Positions 7,165 through 15,548 of a DNA stretch of 62,483 bases are shown one piece after another. The notes below the pieces were generated by a model. That model ran no database searches, was not told the origin of the DNA, and saw only the letters and a list, made by a program, of their open reading frames with translations. A program made the position numbers and the translations under genes. Position 1 is the stretch's first letter. Each line of letters opens with the position of its first letter. Source of the stretch: JAEZKC01 sp046538945 (GTDB taxonomy: Bacteria > Fibrobacterota > Chitinivibrionia > Chitinivibrionales > Chitinispirillaceae); the NCBI GenBank assembly GCA_046538945.1, contig JBKHHW010000002.1, positions 1 to 62,483 on the forward strand, given 5' to 3'.

Positions 7165-7821
7165 ATGAAAGAAAATCTGGCATCCCGAGTTGGGCGGATC
7201 ATTACCGGCGGAGCAAATAAGGTAGTGAGCATGATCGAGCACGCGGCCCCCGAAATCGTTCTTGAGGAGGCTTTAAGAGAGATTGACAGCGCGGTTTATG
7301 ATGTGAGAAGCGAGCTGGGGAAGGTGATCGCCCAGAAGCATATGGCCAACACCCGCCTGGTGGAGCTTAACAAAAATCACGATGATCTCGATGAGAAGAT
7401 CACCTTCGCGCTCAAGGAAAACCGGGAGGACCTGGCCGAGGCGGCTGTTTCAAAACAGCTTGATCTGGAGGCTCAGATTCCGGTTGTGGAAAAGAGCGTG
7501 GTTGAATACGACAAGCAGCAGAAAGAGCTTGAAAACTACGCCGCGGCCCTGGTGGCCAAAAAACGTGAGCTTTCGCAGGAGTTTCAGGAGTTTAAGAAAG
7601 TGCGGGCTGAATCGGCAAAAGACAGCTCCGCAGCAGTATCCCAGTCCAATTCCGCTCTTGATGACCGTCTCAACCGTGCCGAAGAGACGTTCGGAAGGGT
7701 GCTAGACAGGGCACAGATGACCACTTCAGCAGCAAATGAAAAGCAGCTTGCGGAACTCGAGGATCTGGCCCGCAAAAACAGAATCAGCGAGCGGCTGGCT
7801 CAGTACAAGGCCCGAAGCTAA
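7165..7821 (+). CDS. pspA: PspA/IM30 family membrane-stress protein
   Basis: The 218-residue protein is almost entirely alpha-helical coiled coil with the PspA start pattern (a short amphipathic helix, then RVGRIITGGANKVVSMIEHAAPE and EEALREIDSAVYDVRSELG). PspA relatives are ESCRT-III-like and assemble on stressed inner membranes to limit proton leakage and remodel lipid. I used the ATG at 7165, which has AAGGAG 8 bases upstream. Genes for a YqiJ-like protein and a flotillin follow at 16 and 12 bases spacing on the same strand, so the three form an operon. No pspF or recognisable -24/-12 promoter lies upstream. Confidence 0.9.
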   Translation: MKENLASRVGRIITGGANKVVSMIEHAAPEIVLEEALREIDSAVYDVRSELGKVIAQKHMANTRLVELNKNHDDLDEKITFALKENREDLAEAAVSKQLDLEAQIPVVEKSVVEYDKQQKELENYAAALVAKKRELSQEFQEFKKVRAESAKDSSAAVSQSNSALDDRLNRAEETFGRVLDRAQMTTSAANEKQLAELEDLARKNRISERLAQYKARS

Positions 7822-7837
7822 AAAGGGGTGAACCGAT

Positions 7838-8488
7838 ATGTTTGAGCTTATCCTTTCGGGGGATAATCTTCCCTTCACTGTGGCGCTCATGCTCATGCTG
7901 CTTTTGTCTCTTCTTGAGCTGGCGTCGTTTGTGGGCGGGGTCGGTCTGGGAACTTTTCTTGACTCACTGGCTCCTGAAATTCCCGATGTGGATCTGGATA
8001 TCGAAGCCGGTGCGCCCACATTTCTGGGCTGGCTCGGTATGGGTAAAGTTCCTTTTGCCATCATTCTGCTGATTTTTCTATCTTCTTTCGGATTCATCGG
8101 GCTGGCGCTGCAATCAGCTGTTCACTCGCTTTTCGGAATCTATTTGCCCTGGTTTCTGGCCCTCTGGGCACCGCTTTTTCTCACATTGCCTGTCATCCGT
8201 GTGGTATCCGGTGTTCTGTCCAAATATCTTTTAAAGGATGAAACTGATGCCGTTTCGGAAGGAACGTTCGTAGGCAAGGTGGCTGTAATTATCAGGGGAA
8301 CGGCGAAACCGGGCCAGCCGGCTGAAGCGAAACTCCAGGACCGCCACGGTTGTACACATTACATACTGGTTGAACCGGAAGAGAGTGAACTCGAATTCAG
8401 CCAGTCTAAGCAGGTTTTGATAGTGAAAAAAATCGGAGCATTGTACAAAGTCATCGAGGCACCCGCCTCGGTTCTGTCATCATCCTAA
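7838..8488 (+). CDS. yqiJ: YqiJ-like (NfeD-related) membrane protein with OB-fold domain
   Basis: The 216-residue protein has three hydrophobic segments (about 15-35, 70-90 and 105-125). A soluble beta-rich domain from about residue 145 (EGTFVGKVAVIIRGTAKPGQPAEAKL...) resembles the OB-fold of YqiJ/YuaF/NfeD proteins. These proteins are the regular membrane partners of flotillins and help place them in ordered membrane regions. The gene lies 16 bases after pspA and ends 12 bases before the flotillin gene, which starts behind AGGAGG. The gene pair matches the E. coli yqiJ-yqiK arrangement. Confidence 0.82.
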   Translation: MFELILSGDNLPFTVALMLMLLLSLLELASFVGGVGLGTFLDSLAPEIPDVDLDIEAGAPTFLGWLGMGKVPFAIILLIFLSSFGFIGLALQSAVHSLFGIYLPWFLALWAPLFLTLPVIRVVSGVLSKYLLKDETDAVSEGTFVGKVAVIIRGTAKPGQPAEAKLQDRHGCTHYILVEPEESELEFSQSKQVLIVKKIGALYKVIEAPASVLSSS

Positions 8489-8500
8489 CAGGAGGCTTTT

Positions 8501-10351
8501 ATGGATACTTCTAATTTCGGAAGTATTGTTCTTTTCGGTGTATTGGGATTTATCGCCCTGCTTACATTTGCCATAATCTTTGCAAAACTTTACAAGAGGA
8601 GCTCAAAGGAAAGGTCATTTGTCAGAACGGGGTCGGGTGGCCAGAAGGTGATCATGAACGGTGGAGCACTGGTTGTGCCTGTGCTGCATGAGATAATCCA
8701 GGTCAATATGAATACGCTGAGACTGGAGGTGAGGCGGGCAAATGAGCAGGCGCTTATCACCAGGGACCGCATGCGTGTCGATGTGACTGCTGAATTCTAT
8801 GTGCGGGTGAAACCAACCGCTGAGGCTATTGCCAATGCAGCGCAGACTCTGGGACAGCGCACTATGGACACTCAGGAACTCAAGGAGCTGGTGGAGGGTA
8901 AGTTTGTCGATGCTTTGCGTGCGGTAGCCGCTGAAATGGCCATGGAGGAACTCCATGAGCAGCGCGTGAATTTCGTGCAGAAGGTGCAGTCCGCTGTCTC
9001 GGAGGACCTGCTCAAAAACGGTCTTGAACTTGAGTCCGTTTCACTCACTTCGCTTGATCAGACCAACCGTGATTATCTCAACCCGCAGAATGCTTTCGAT
9101 GCCGAGGGTCTGACAAAGCTGACCGAAGAGATCGAGGCACGGCGCAAGCAGAGAAACGATATCGAGCAGGATACGGAAGTAAAGATCCGTCAGAAGGATC
9201 TTGATGCTGAGCTGGTGAAATTGGAGCTGTCGAAGAAAACAGAGTATGCCAGGCTTTCACAGGTAAGAGAGATTGAGGTCAGGAAGGCTCAGGAGTCGAT
9301 GGAGACTCAGAAACAGCAGGCGGAGAACAAGCGTCTGTCCGAAGAGGCTGAGATCGAGGCTGAGCAGAAAGTCGAACTAGCCAGAATTCTTGCTGAGCGA
9401 AATACGGAACAGGAGCGTATTGAAAAGGAACGCACGATCAAGGAAAAAGAGATTGAGAAGATGAAGAAGCTTGAGTCGGCTGAAATTGTGCGGGAAAAAG
9501 AGGTTCAGCTAAATGATCAGGACCGCCAGATCGCCATTGCCGAAAAGTCAAAGGAGCAGTCGGTGGCTCAGTCTGAGGCGGATAAGGCTCGGGCATCGGC
9601 GGTGAAAGCTGAGGAAGAGGTGGTGACGGTGAGGGAAACCGAGACCGCCAGACGTAAAAAGCAGATCGAGCTTATCCAGGCCGAGCAGGCAGCTCAGCGG
9701 GATGCTATCGGTATAACGGTAGCTGCTGAAGCGGAAAAACGTGCTGCGGAAGACAAAGCCAAGGCAATGGGCACATCGGCGGAGGCGGAAGCCACCAAGG
9801 CCAGGCTTATTGCTAAAGGTCAGGCCGATTCCGAAACCATGCTCGCGGAGGCAATCAAGCAGAAATATCTGGCGGAGGCCGAAGGTAAGAAAGCGCTTCA
9901 CGAAGCGGAAAACTTGCTTTCTCAGGAGATTGTGGATATGAAAATCCGGCTTGCCACCATTGAAAACATGGCATCCATCATCGGAGCCAGCATGAAGCCG
10001 GTGGAGGCTATAAAGGACTTCAAGATCATCCAGGTTGATGGACTGACCGGTGGTAACGGTGGCGGTGGGTACGCTGCAGGCGCCGGAGCACAGGGCGGAA
10101 GCATCGCCGATCAGTTGGTAAGCAGCGCTCTGCGCTACCGCGGACAGGCTCCACTAGTTGATGCGCTCTTGAAGGAGATCGGTATCAGCGGGGGAGGGGA
10201 TCTGAATTCTCTTGCAGGGGTACTTTCGAAGGGGAAGAAAGGCAGCGATTCGGAGGAATTAGCTCAGGATACCGAGGACGGCTGCGAGGAAGCGGCATCG
10301 GTAGTTCCTTCGGCTGCAAAGTCCTCTGAGGGGAAGCCTGCGGCTTCCTGA
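8501..10351 (+). CDS. yqiK: Flotillin family protein (YqiK-like)
   Basis: The 616-residue protein has an N-terminal membrane helix (about 10-28). An SPFH/band 7 domain (about 35-195) follows, with the typical GGAxVxP and LxxxLxxVTxxxEFYVRV pattern. A long charged coiled coil rich in E, K, A and Q runs to about residue 460. The C-terminal flotillin-like assembly region contains a glycine-rich spacer (GGNGGGGYAAGAGAQGG). Flotillins oligomerise into membrane microdomain scaffolds. The last 40 residues are acidic and low-complexity. A strong terminator follows 66 bases after the stop, closing the pspA-yqiJ-yqiK operon. Confidence 0.92.
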   Translation: MDTSNFGSIVLFGVLGFIALLTFAIIFAKLYKRSSKERSFVRTGSGGQKVIMNGGALVVPVLHEIIQVNMNTLRLEVRRANEQALITRDRMRVDVTAEFYVRVKPTAEAIANAAQTLGQRTMDTQELKELVEGKFVDALRAVAAEMAMEELHEQRVNFVQKVQSAVSEDLLKNGLELESVSLTSLDQTNRDYLNPQNAFDAEGLTKLTEEIEARRKQRNDIEQDTEVKIRQKDLDAELVKLELSKKTEYARLSQVREIEVRKAQESMETQKQQAENKRLSEEAEIEAEQKVELARILAERNTEQERIEKERTIKEKEIEKMKKLESAEIVREKEVQLNDQDRQIAIAEKSKEQSVAQSEADKARASAVKAEEEVVTVRETETARRKKQIELIQAEQAAQRDAIGITVAAEAEKRAAEDKAKAMGTSAEAEATKARLIAKGQADSETMLAEAIKQKYLAEAEGKKALHEAENLLSQEIVDMKIRLATIENMASIIGASMKPVEAIKDFKIIQVDGLTGGNGGGGYAAGAGAQGGSIADQLVSSALRYRGQAPLVDALLKEIGISGGGDLNSLAGVLSKGKKGSDSEELAQDTEDGCEEAASVVPSAAKSSEGKPAAS

Positions 10352-10416
10352 GGGGGGCCATTTGGGAGCGGATGATATTCGCAGAGGCGCCTCAGAACGC
10401 AGAAAAGGATGAAATG

Positions 10417-10448
10417 GGTCGTTCCTACGAAAGGAACGGCCTTTTTTT
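10417..10448 (+). terminator. Terminator of the pspA-yqiJ-yqiK operon
   Basis: A 9-10 bp stem (GGTCGTTCC with GGAACGGCC) around a short ACGAA loop is followed by seven T residues. Confidence 0.85.
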
Positions 10449-10583
10449 GTTAGAGGATGCGAGAAGAATAAACAGGCTGAGTGGTCCGCCTTGAGAAGTT
10501 CCGGTAGAGAATCATCAGACGGGAAGCAGGCTGAAGATCAATATGAAGGTCTAGTCAAAACAGAGCAGGTTTGGGTGTGAGTT

Positions 10584-10624
10584 GAAAAAAAACAGAACAG
10601 GGCAGAAAGTTTTCTGCCCTGTTC
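10584..10624 (-). terminator. Terminator of the trpR-trpB2 operon
   Basis: A 13-bp perfect stem (GAACAGGGCAGAA and its complement) has a 4-base loop. On the minus strand it is followed by a run of eight T residues. It lies 22 bases past the trpB2 stop. Confidence 0.87.
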
Positions 10625-10645
10625 TTTGTCTCTTAAAAAGTGATA

Positions 10646-12034
10646 TTACCATTTTCCGCTTTTATTCACTTCCGCCTTGGGAAGAGAATCGAGTTCTTTT
10701 TCTGCAGCATCGATCTCTTCCTGGGGAAGAGCGTAGTCGGTGAGTTCACCGGCGAGAAACTTCTGGTACCCAAGCAGATCCATGTGGCCGTGTCCGCTGA
10801 GGTTCATGAGAATAACTTTCTCCTTTCCTTCCTCTTTTGCCTTGAGTGCCTCTCTGATGGTGGCCGCAACCGCGTGACTTGACTCGGGAGCGACAATCGA
10901 TCCCTCAGAACGAGCCCATTGAATTGCCGCTTTGTAGCACTCGACCTGCGGCAGGGCAATGGGACTGACAAGTCCTTCCACAACAGTCTGGCTTACCAGA
11001 GGAGACATGCCGTGGTAGCGCAGTCCTCCCGCATGGATTGGTTCGGGCAGGAAATTGTGTCCCAGAGTATGCATGGGAAGCAGGGGAGTGAGCCCTGCGG
11101 AGTCGCCGAAGTCATAGTTGAAAATACCGCGCGTGAGAGTAGGGCAGGAAGTCGGTTCCACCGGAATGATCTCGATGTCCTCGCCGTTGATTTTGTCATT
11201 AATAAAAGGGAAAGACATGCCCGCGAAGTTCGATCCTCCGCCTGCACATCCGATAACCACATCCGGCTTTTTCACTCCCACCTTTGCAAGCTGCTTCTTG
11301 GCTTCCTGACCAATAATAGTCTGATGCAGCATCACGTGGTTGAGCACACTTCCCAGAGAGTACTTGGTTGAGCCGCTCTGATCCGAAACCGCAGCTTCCA
11401 CGGCTTCACTGATTGCAATCCCCAGACTTCCGGGAGTGTTGGGATCCTTTGCCAGATACTTGCGTCCCGATTGGGTCTGATCGCTCGGGCTGGCCACACA
11501 CTCTCCGCCCCAGGTCTCCATCATGGTCTTGCGGAACGGCTTCTGGTCAAAACTGATTCTCACCATGAACACTTTGCACTTGAGTCCAAGGAGGGAGCAG
11601 GCAAATGAAAGAGCGCTGCCCCACTGGCCAGCACCGGTTTCGGTGGTAAGTGTCCTGGTGCCGAACTGCTTGTTATACCATGCCTGGGCAACCGCGGTGT
11701 TGGGTTTGTGGCTTCCCGCGGGGGAGACGCTTTCGTCTTTGTAGTAGATTTTTGCAGGTGTCCCCAGAGCCTTTTCCAGAAATGTTGCACGCCTCAGCGG
11801 TGAAGGTCTCCAGCGGTAAAGAATCTCTGTGATCTCCTGAGGAATATCGATCCAGCGCTGAGTGCTCACCTCCTGCTCGATCAGATTCATGGGGAATACG
11901 GGAGCAAGAGCTTCGGGCGTGAGCGGATTGCCGTCCGGGCCCAAGGGGGGCTGCATGGGAGTGGGCAGATCCGCGGCCAGGTTGTACCATTGACGGGGAA
12001 TTTCAGATTCATCCAAGTAGACTTTGATGCTCAT
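10646..12034 (-). CDS. trpB: Tryptophan synthase beta-like enzyme, TrpB2 type
   Basis: This 462-residue PLP enzyme has the TrpB core, with GSHKPNTA at 107-114 carrying the Schiff-base lysine K110, a TETGAGQWG loop and a GGGSN phosphate site (CAGGGSNFAG). The length and the N-terminal extension of about 40 residues mark the TrpB2 subgroup, which usually lacks a TrpA partner and may make tryptophan from free indole or serve salvage. No trpA or other trp gene is nearby. It is cotranscribed with trpR, whose stop lies 24 bases upstream, and a GAAAGG site precedes its ATG. Regulation by TrpR through the palindrome at the operon start is likely. Confidence 0.92.
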   Translation of the reverse strand: MSIKVYLDESEIPRQWYNLAADLPTPMQPPLGPDGNPLTPEALAPVFPMNLIEQEVSTQRWIDIPQEITEILYRWRPSPLRRATFLEKALGTPAKIYYKDESVSPAGSHKPNTAVAQAWYNKQFGTRTLTTETGAGQWGSALSFACSLLGLKCKVFMVRISFDQKPFRKTMMETWGGECVASPSDQTQSGRKYLAKDPNTPGSLGIAISEAVEAAVSDQSGSTKYSLGSVLNHVMLHQTIIGQEAKKQLAKVGVKKPDVVIGCAGGGSNFAGMSFPFINDKINGEDIEIIPVEPTSCPTLTRGIFNYDFGDSAGLTPLLPMHTLGHNFLPEPIHAGGLRYHGMSPLVSQTVVEGLVSPIALPQVECYKAAIQWARSEGSIVAPESSHAVAATIREALKAKEEGKEKVILMNLSGHGHMDLLGYQKFLAGELTDYALPQEEIDAAEKELDSLPKAEVNKSGKW

Positions 12035-12058
12035 GGCGAGACCTTTCTTAGAAAGAGA

Positions 12059-12349
12059 TCAGGTGAAAAATTGGGAAAAAAGTTTGTTTGTCGCTGAAGT
12101 GGGGTCTTTTAGAATTTTGGCTCCCCGAGTGATTTTGCACAGACTGATTCCCAGTTCCGAGGCGATCTGACGCTGCGGAATGCCCTCGCGGAGCCTTTTC
12201 ATTAACTCCCATCTTAAAGAGAGATCCTTCAGTTCCGCTTCGGTGAAAATTTCGCTGAAGAACTTCTGAAGCAGGTCTTTGTCATCTGTTCGGGTGATGA
12301 TTTCGATCACCTCGGATGACGGTTCGGGAACAGGTTTGTTTCTATGCAT
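12059..12349 (-). CDS. trpR: TrpR family transcriptional repressor
   Basis: The 96-residue protein matches TrpR over its whole length. The SEIFTEAELKDLSLRWELMKRL segment aligns with the first helices. The GIPQRQIASELGISLCKITRGAKIL segment is the reading-head helix-turn-helix, including the ITRG core. TrpR dimers bind tryptophan and repress target promoters. It is first in a two-gene operon with trpB2. The ATG at 12349 has no ribosome-binding site, and a good -10 ends just 6 bases before it, which suggests a leaderless message. The start codon lies inside a 22-bp perfect palindrome, the obvious candidate for an autoregulatory operator. Confidence 0.88.
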   Translation of the reverse strand: MHRNKPVPEPSSEVIEIITRTDDKDLLQKFFSEIFTEAELKDLSLRWELMKRLREGIPQRQIASELGISLCKITRGAKILKDPTSATNKLFSQFFT

Positions 12350-12384
12350 AGAAACAATATACCACTGAGCTATTCAACGTGCAA
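12336..12384 (-). promoter_or_regulatory. trpR promoter with palindromic operator over the start codon
   Basis: The 22-bp perfect palindrome at 12336-12357 has the half-site TTGTTTCTATG. On the minus strand TTGCAC (12384-12379), a 17-base spacer and TATATT (12361-12356) form a sigma70-like promoter ending 6 bases before the ATG. The palindrome overlaps the -10 and the start codon, so repressor binding would block initiation. Confidence 0.6.
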
Positions 12385-12541
12385 TTTTTTTTTGTAACTG
12401 ATGAGCTGGATATTATAGCGGAACGGCTTTCTAAGGTGCACACCGGGAGGCATGAATTTCATGTGGGTCAGTATCACAAAGGGATTTGCTATGTGGTGGG
12501 AGCAAGCAGTGAGTCGGGGAGGAGATAAGATACACCTCTGA

Positions 12542-13417
12542 TTAAAAGCTTCCCGTGAAAGCCGGAACCGCCATTTGCACAATTTTATCCAGAGACAGAG
12601 CCAGAAGTCCGCCGAGCATCTCCAGTTTCAGAACAGATGCTATGCGGGGGGTTTGAACAGAAAAGTTCCGTTTCAATATAAGCGCCGACCAGTAGAAGTG
12701 AAGCGGCAGTACTAGAAGAAGGCAGGTTCCCGTATACACGTTTCCGAAATGATTCTGGTATAGAGAGGGCAGGAAGAGCAGAGCGAGGTATACGGCACCG
12801 ATTAGTAGTAGAATTCCTTTGAGCAGGGCAGGATGGAGAACAGCTGTTGTGTTATAGCCCTGGTTGCGGTCACCTTGCTCATCCTGGATATCCTTGACTA
12901 TTTCTCTGCAGAAATTCAGCAGAAATGCAAGCAGTGCTGGTATGACCAGTATTTCATATTCCGGTTTAGGCAGTACTCCGAAGAGGAGGGCGTAGGCGAC
13001 CAGGGACGCAACCAGGAGATTACCAATCAGAGGAGTTTTTTTGAAGTGAAAAGAATACACTGAGAGCAGGATGAGAGGAAAGAAGGTGGCTTTCCAGTGA
13101 AAGGGTGAGACCAGAAATGAACTGAGAAGAGAAATGGCCACAAGAAGCACTGCAAAGATTACCGCGGTGCTGTTTTTCATGGATCCTTTTGCAAGGGGGC
13201 GTTCAGGGTGACTTATCCGGTCAGTTTCAATATCCAGCAGGTCGTTTATGACGTTGCCGAAGCTTGCGGCACTCATGGCAGCCACCATAAGCAGAACAGG
13301 CCTAAAGGCGGCTGAAAGGGTTCCGGAAAGCCAGATACCTAAAATAACCGCGAAGCCGGTCATAAGTACGTTGCCTAAACGAATTATGCTCACGAAAGGT
13401 GAAAGCCTTTTGATCAT
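12542..13417 (-). CDS. UbiA family prenyltransferase, geranylgeranylglyceryl-phosphate transferase-like
   Basis: The 291-residue membrane protein has about eight to nine hydrophobic helices. It carries the two UbiA aspartate motifs, NVINDLLDIETD (with SHPERPLAKG after it) near residues 54-75 and REIVKDIQDEQGD near 173-185. The NDxxDxxxD plus SHPERP version is common in proteins annotated as digeranylgeranylglyceryl phosphate synthase, an archaeal ether-lipid enzyme also found in Bacteroidota and other FCB bacteria. It could equally prenylate a quinone or chlorophyll-type acceptor. Nearby genes do not name the acceptor. No strong ribosome site precedes the ATG. Family confidence is high; substrate confidence is low. 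Confidence 0.8.
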   Translation of the reverse strand: MIKRLSPFVSIIRLGNVLMTGFAVILGIWLSGTLSAAFRPVLLMVAAMSAASFGNVINDLLDIETDRISHPERPLAKGSMKNSTAVIFAVLLVAISLLSSFLVSPFHWKATFFPLILLSVYSFHFKKTPLIGNLLVASLVAYALLFGVLPKPEYEILVIPALLAFLLNFCREIVKDIQDEQGDRNQGYNTTAVLHPALLKGILLLIGAVYLALLFLPSLYQNHFGNVYTGTCLLLVLPLHFYWSALILKRNFSVQTPRIASVLKLEMLGGLLALSLDKIVQMAVPAFTGSF

Positions 13418-13527
13418 GGCAATCTGTTTGTATACTGAAAATGGTTGGAATGTATATTTTTGAGCTCAATATACTACGGTTTCGGATCCGGCGCAAAAAT
13501 GTTGTCCCAAAAAGAGAAGGAGGATAG

Positions 13528-14112
13528 TTGTTGAAAAGGGAGATAAAACACAAGTGGCTTCTGTTGGTGGTTTTGACCGTGGTCGGGTTTCTGCTTGACT
13601 GGGGCACCAAATTCCTGGCTGATTCAAAGCTTCCTCATGGTGTTCCCGTGCAGGTTATTGGGGACTACTTCCAGTTTCTTCTGGTGTACAACAAGGGCGC
13701 GCTTTTCGGTCTCAATCCCCGGGATCTGATTGCATCATTTCCTGTGAATCATTTTTTCCTGGTATTCACAGTACTGGCCATAGTGTTTCTGGTGCTTTAT
13801 TACCGGTCACTCAAAAGAAACGAAATACTGATGCACTGGGGGCTTGCTCTGGTGCTCCCGGGCGCTTTCGGAAATATGTATGACAGGATTTTCTATGCGG
13901 ACAAGGGTGTTGTTGATTTCATAAGGATCGGAATCCCCCCGGACACCTACTGGTTCATTTTCAATGTGGCCGATGTGTTTGTCACTGTGGGAGTTGCTCT
14001 TATGATGGTCCATTTTTTCCGGGAAGGTAAAACCCAGGAGAATACCCCGGAGAGAAAAGTGGAGGAGGAACGCTCTGCTGCTCCGGGAGCGACTTCTGAC
14101 AGCCAGGCGTAG
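13528..14112 (+). CDS. lspA: Lipoprotein signal peptidase (signal peptidase II)
   Basis: The 194-residue membrane aspartyl protease cleaves lipoprotein signal peptides after lipidation. Four membrane helices are visible. Conserved boxes are YNKGALFG, GNMYDRIFYADKGVVDFI with the first catalytic aspartate, and FNVADVFVTVG with the second. A TTG start at 13528 (or the next TTG at 13531) follows AAGGAGG at good spacing. The C-terminus carries an extra hydrophilic tail of about 25 residues beyond the usual family end. rluD follows 70 bases downstream, a common gene order. Confidence 0.95.
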   Translation: MLKREIKHKWLLLVVLTVVGFLLDWGTKFLADSKLPHGVPVQVIGDYFQFLLVYNKGALFGLNPRDLIASFPVNHFFLVFTVLAIVFLVLYYRSLKRNEILMHWGLALVLPGAFGNMYDRIFYADKGVVDFIRIGIPPDTYWFIFNVADVFVTVGVALMMVHFFREGKTQENTPERKVEEERSAAPGATSDSQA

Positions 14113-14182
14113 TGATACAGTCAACGTTTTTTTCTGTTACGGGCTGCTTTATGCAGCCATTTTTTATTTTTAGATTGAGCGT

Positions 14183-15160
14183 ATGAACGAACCTACAGAA
14201 TATGTGGTTGGAAAAGAATTCGAAAAGATCCGTCTGGATCAGTACCTGAGCGACCGTATGGAGGAAAAGTCACGTTCTTTCATCCAGAAGGTTATATCTT
14301 CCGGTGGAGTATTGGTGAACTCCAGGCCGGCTACCAAAAAGACAAAACTGAACGCCGGAGACAGGGTGGTTGTGGATGAAACAATGCTGCCTTGTTCAGA
14401 TACGCTTCCCGAACCGCAGGATATCCCGCTTGAAATTCTTTTCGAGGATGAGTATATAGCTGCCATAAACAAGCCGGCGGGACTGGTGGTGCACCCCGGG
14501 AACGGAAATGCAGATGGAACCGTGGTCAACGCGCTTCTTCACAAGTTCGCGACGGTTTCAAGCGGTTTTTCCCACGACCGTCCCGGTATAGTTCATCGCC
14601 TCGACAAGGACACCAGCGGTGTGCTGCTTGTGGCCAAAACAAATTCTGCCCACAACGAGCTTGCACAGTTGTTTTTCAACCGCAAAATACACAAAGTGTA
14701 CACTGGGATCTGCGTGGGCAGCAGACCTGCTGATCATGAAATTATTGATCTTCCGCTTGCGAGGAGTCGAAAAGACCCGCTCAGAAGAGCTGTGAACAGG
14801 GAGGGCAAGGATGCCAGGACCGAGTACGAACTTCTGGCGCACAGATGCGGCATTTCGCTTATCAGTTTCATTCTTCACACCGGACGTACTCATCAGATCC
14901 GAGTGCACTGCAGCTCCAGAGGTTTTCCCATTCTTCAGGATGCGCTCTACGGTGGATCCAAGGAACGGGTGCTGAGACTTCCGCCGCTTGAAAGACCGTT
15001 TGCCTATTCAGTTTTCAAGAGCATATCCCGCCAGGCACTTCACGCCCGGACTCTGGAATTCACGCACCCGTTTACTGAGGAAGAAGTGAGGGTAAGTGCT
15101 CCCTATCCCTTTGATTTTCTTCAGGGAATGGAACTTCTGAAAAATAGTATCGTTAAATAG
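14183..15160 (+). CDS. rluD: RluD family 23S rRNA pseudouridine synthase
   Basis: The 325-residue protein has an N-terminal S4 RNA-binding domain (RLDQYLSDRM to VVVDE, about 15-70). A pseudouridine synthase domain follows, with motif I GLVVHPGNGN and the catalytic aspartate in HRLDKDTSGVLLVAK. RTHQIRVH further on is the conserved motif III. RluD makes pseudouridines in helix 69 of 23S rRNA; the RluA/C/D subclass cannot be fully separated by eye. It lies in tandem after lspA. Confidence 0.92.
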   Translation: MNEPTEYVVGKEFEKIRLDQYLSDRMEEKSRSFIQKVISSGGVLVNSRPATKKTKLNAGDRVVVDETMLPCSDTLPEPQDIPLEILFEDEYIAAINKPAGLVVHPGNGNADGTVVNALLHKFATVSSGFSHDRPGIVHRLDKDTSGVLLVAKTNSAHNELAQLFFNRKIHKVYTGICVGSRPADHEIIDLPLARSRKDPLRRAVNREGKDARTEYELLAHRCGISLISFILHTGRTHQIRVHCSSRGFPILQDALYGGSKERVLRLPPLERPFAYSVFKSISRQALHARTLEFTHPFTEEEVRVSAPYPFDFLQGMELLKNSIVK

Positions 15161-15227
15161 TTGCCCCGAGGCATTGATTTTGCTTTCATCTTCTGTATGG
15201 ACTCTTTCTTCAGTTAGGGGGGAGCGT

Positions 15228-15488
15228 ATGAAGCATGCATATTATTGGCTGGTGTTTTTGATTACCGTTCTGCCTGGTTCCATTCTGGCTCAGGCTGATA
15301 CCGACACCGCACTTCAGGATACCATGAACGGGGCCAACGGCGCCGCCGCTAACACCGGTTGGTGGTTATGGACGATTCTGCTTCTGGCCGTTGTAGCCCT
15401 TATCGTCTGGTGGGCTGTCCGTGCGGGAACTGCCGGAAGAACCCCGCCGACTCAGGGAGGAGGGGGTGGAATGAGCGGGGGAACCTGA
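15228..15488 (+). CDS. Small single-pass membrane protein (86 aa)
   Basis: The ATG at 15228 follows GGGGGGAG. The product has an N-terminal signal peptide (residues 1-21, ending SILAQA), a short hydrophilic linker, one membrane helix (WWLWTILLLAVVALIVWWAV) and a glycine-rich tail (TQGGGGGMSGGT). No family is recognised. The gene ends just before a clear terminator, supporting that it is transcribed, possibly together with rluD 67 bases upstream. Confidence 0.65.
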   Translation: MKHAYYWLVFLITVLPGSILAQADTDTALQDTMNGANGAAANTGWWLWTILLLAVVALIVWWAVRAGTAGRTPPTQGGGGGMSGGT

Positions 15489-15516
15489 GTCATTCACAAA
15501 TTCCTGAATCAAAGGG

Positions 15517-15542
15517 GCCGGATTTTTCAATCCGGCTTTTTT
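15517..15542 (+). terminator. Terminator after the small membrane protein gene
   Basis: An 8-bp stem GCCGGATT/AATCCGGC with a TTTC loop and six T residues. Confidence 0.88.
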
Positions 15543-15548
15543 CGGCCT

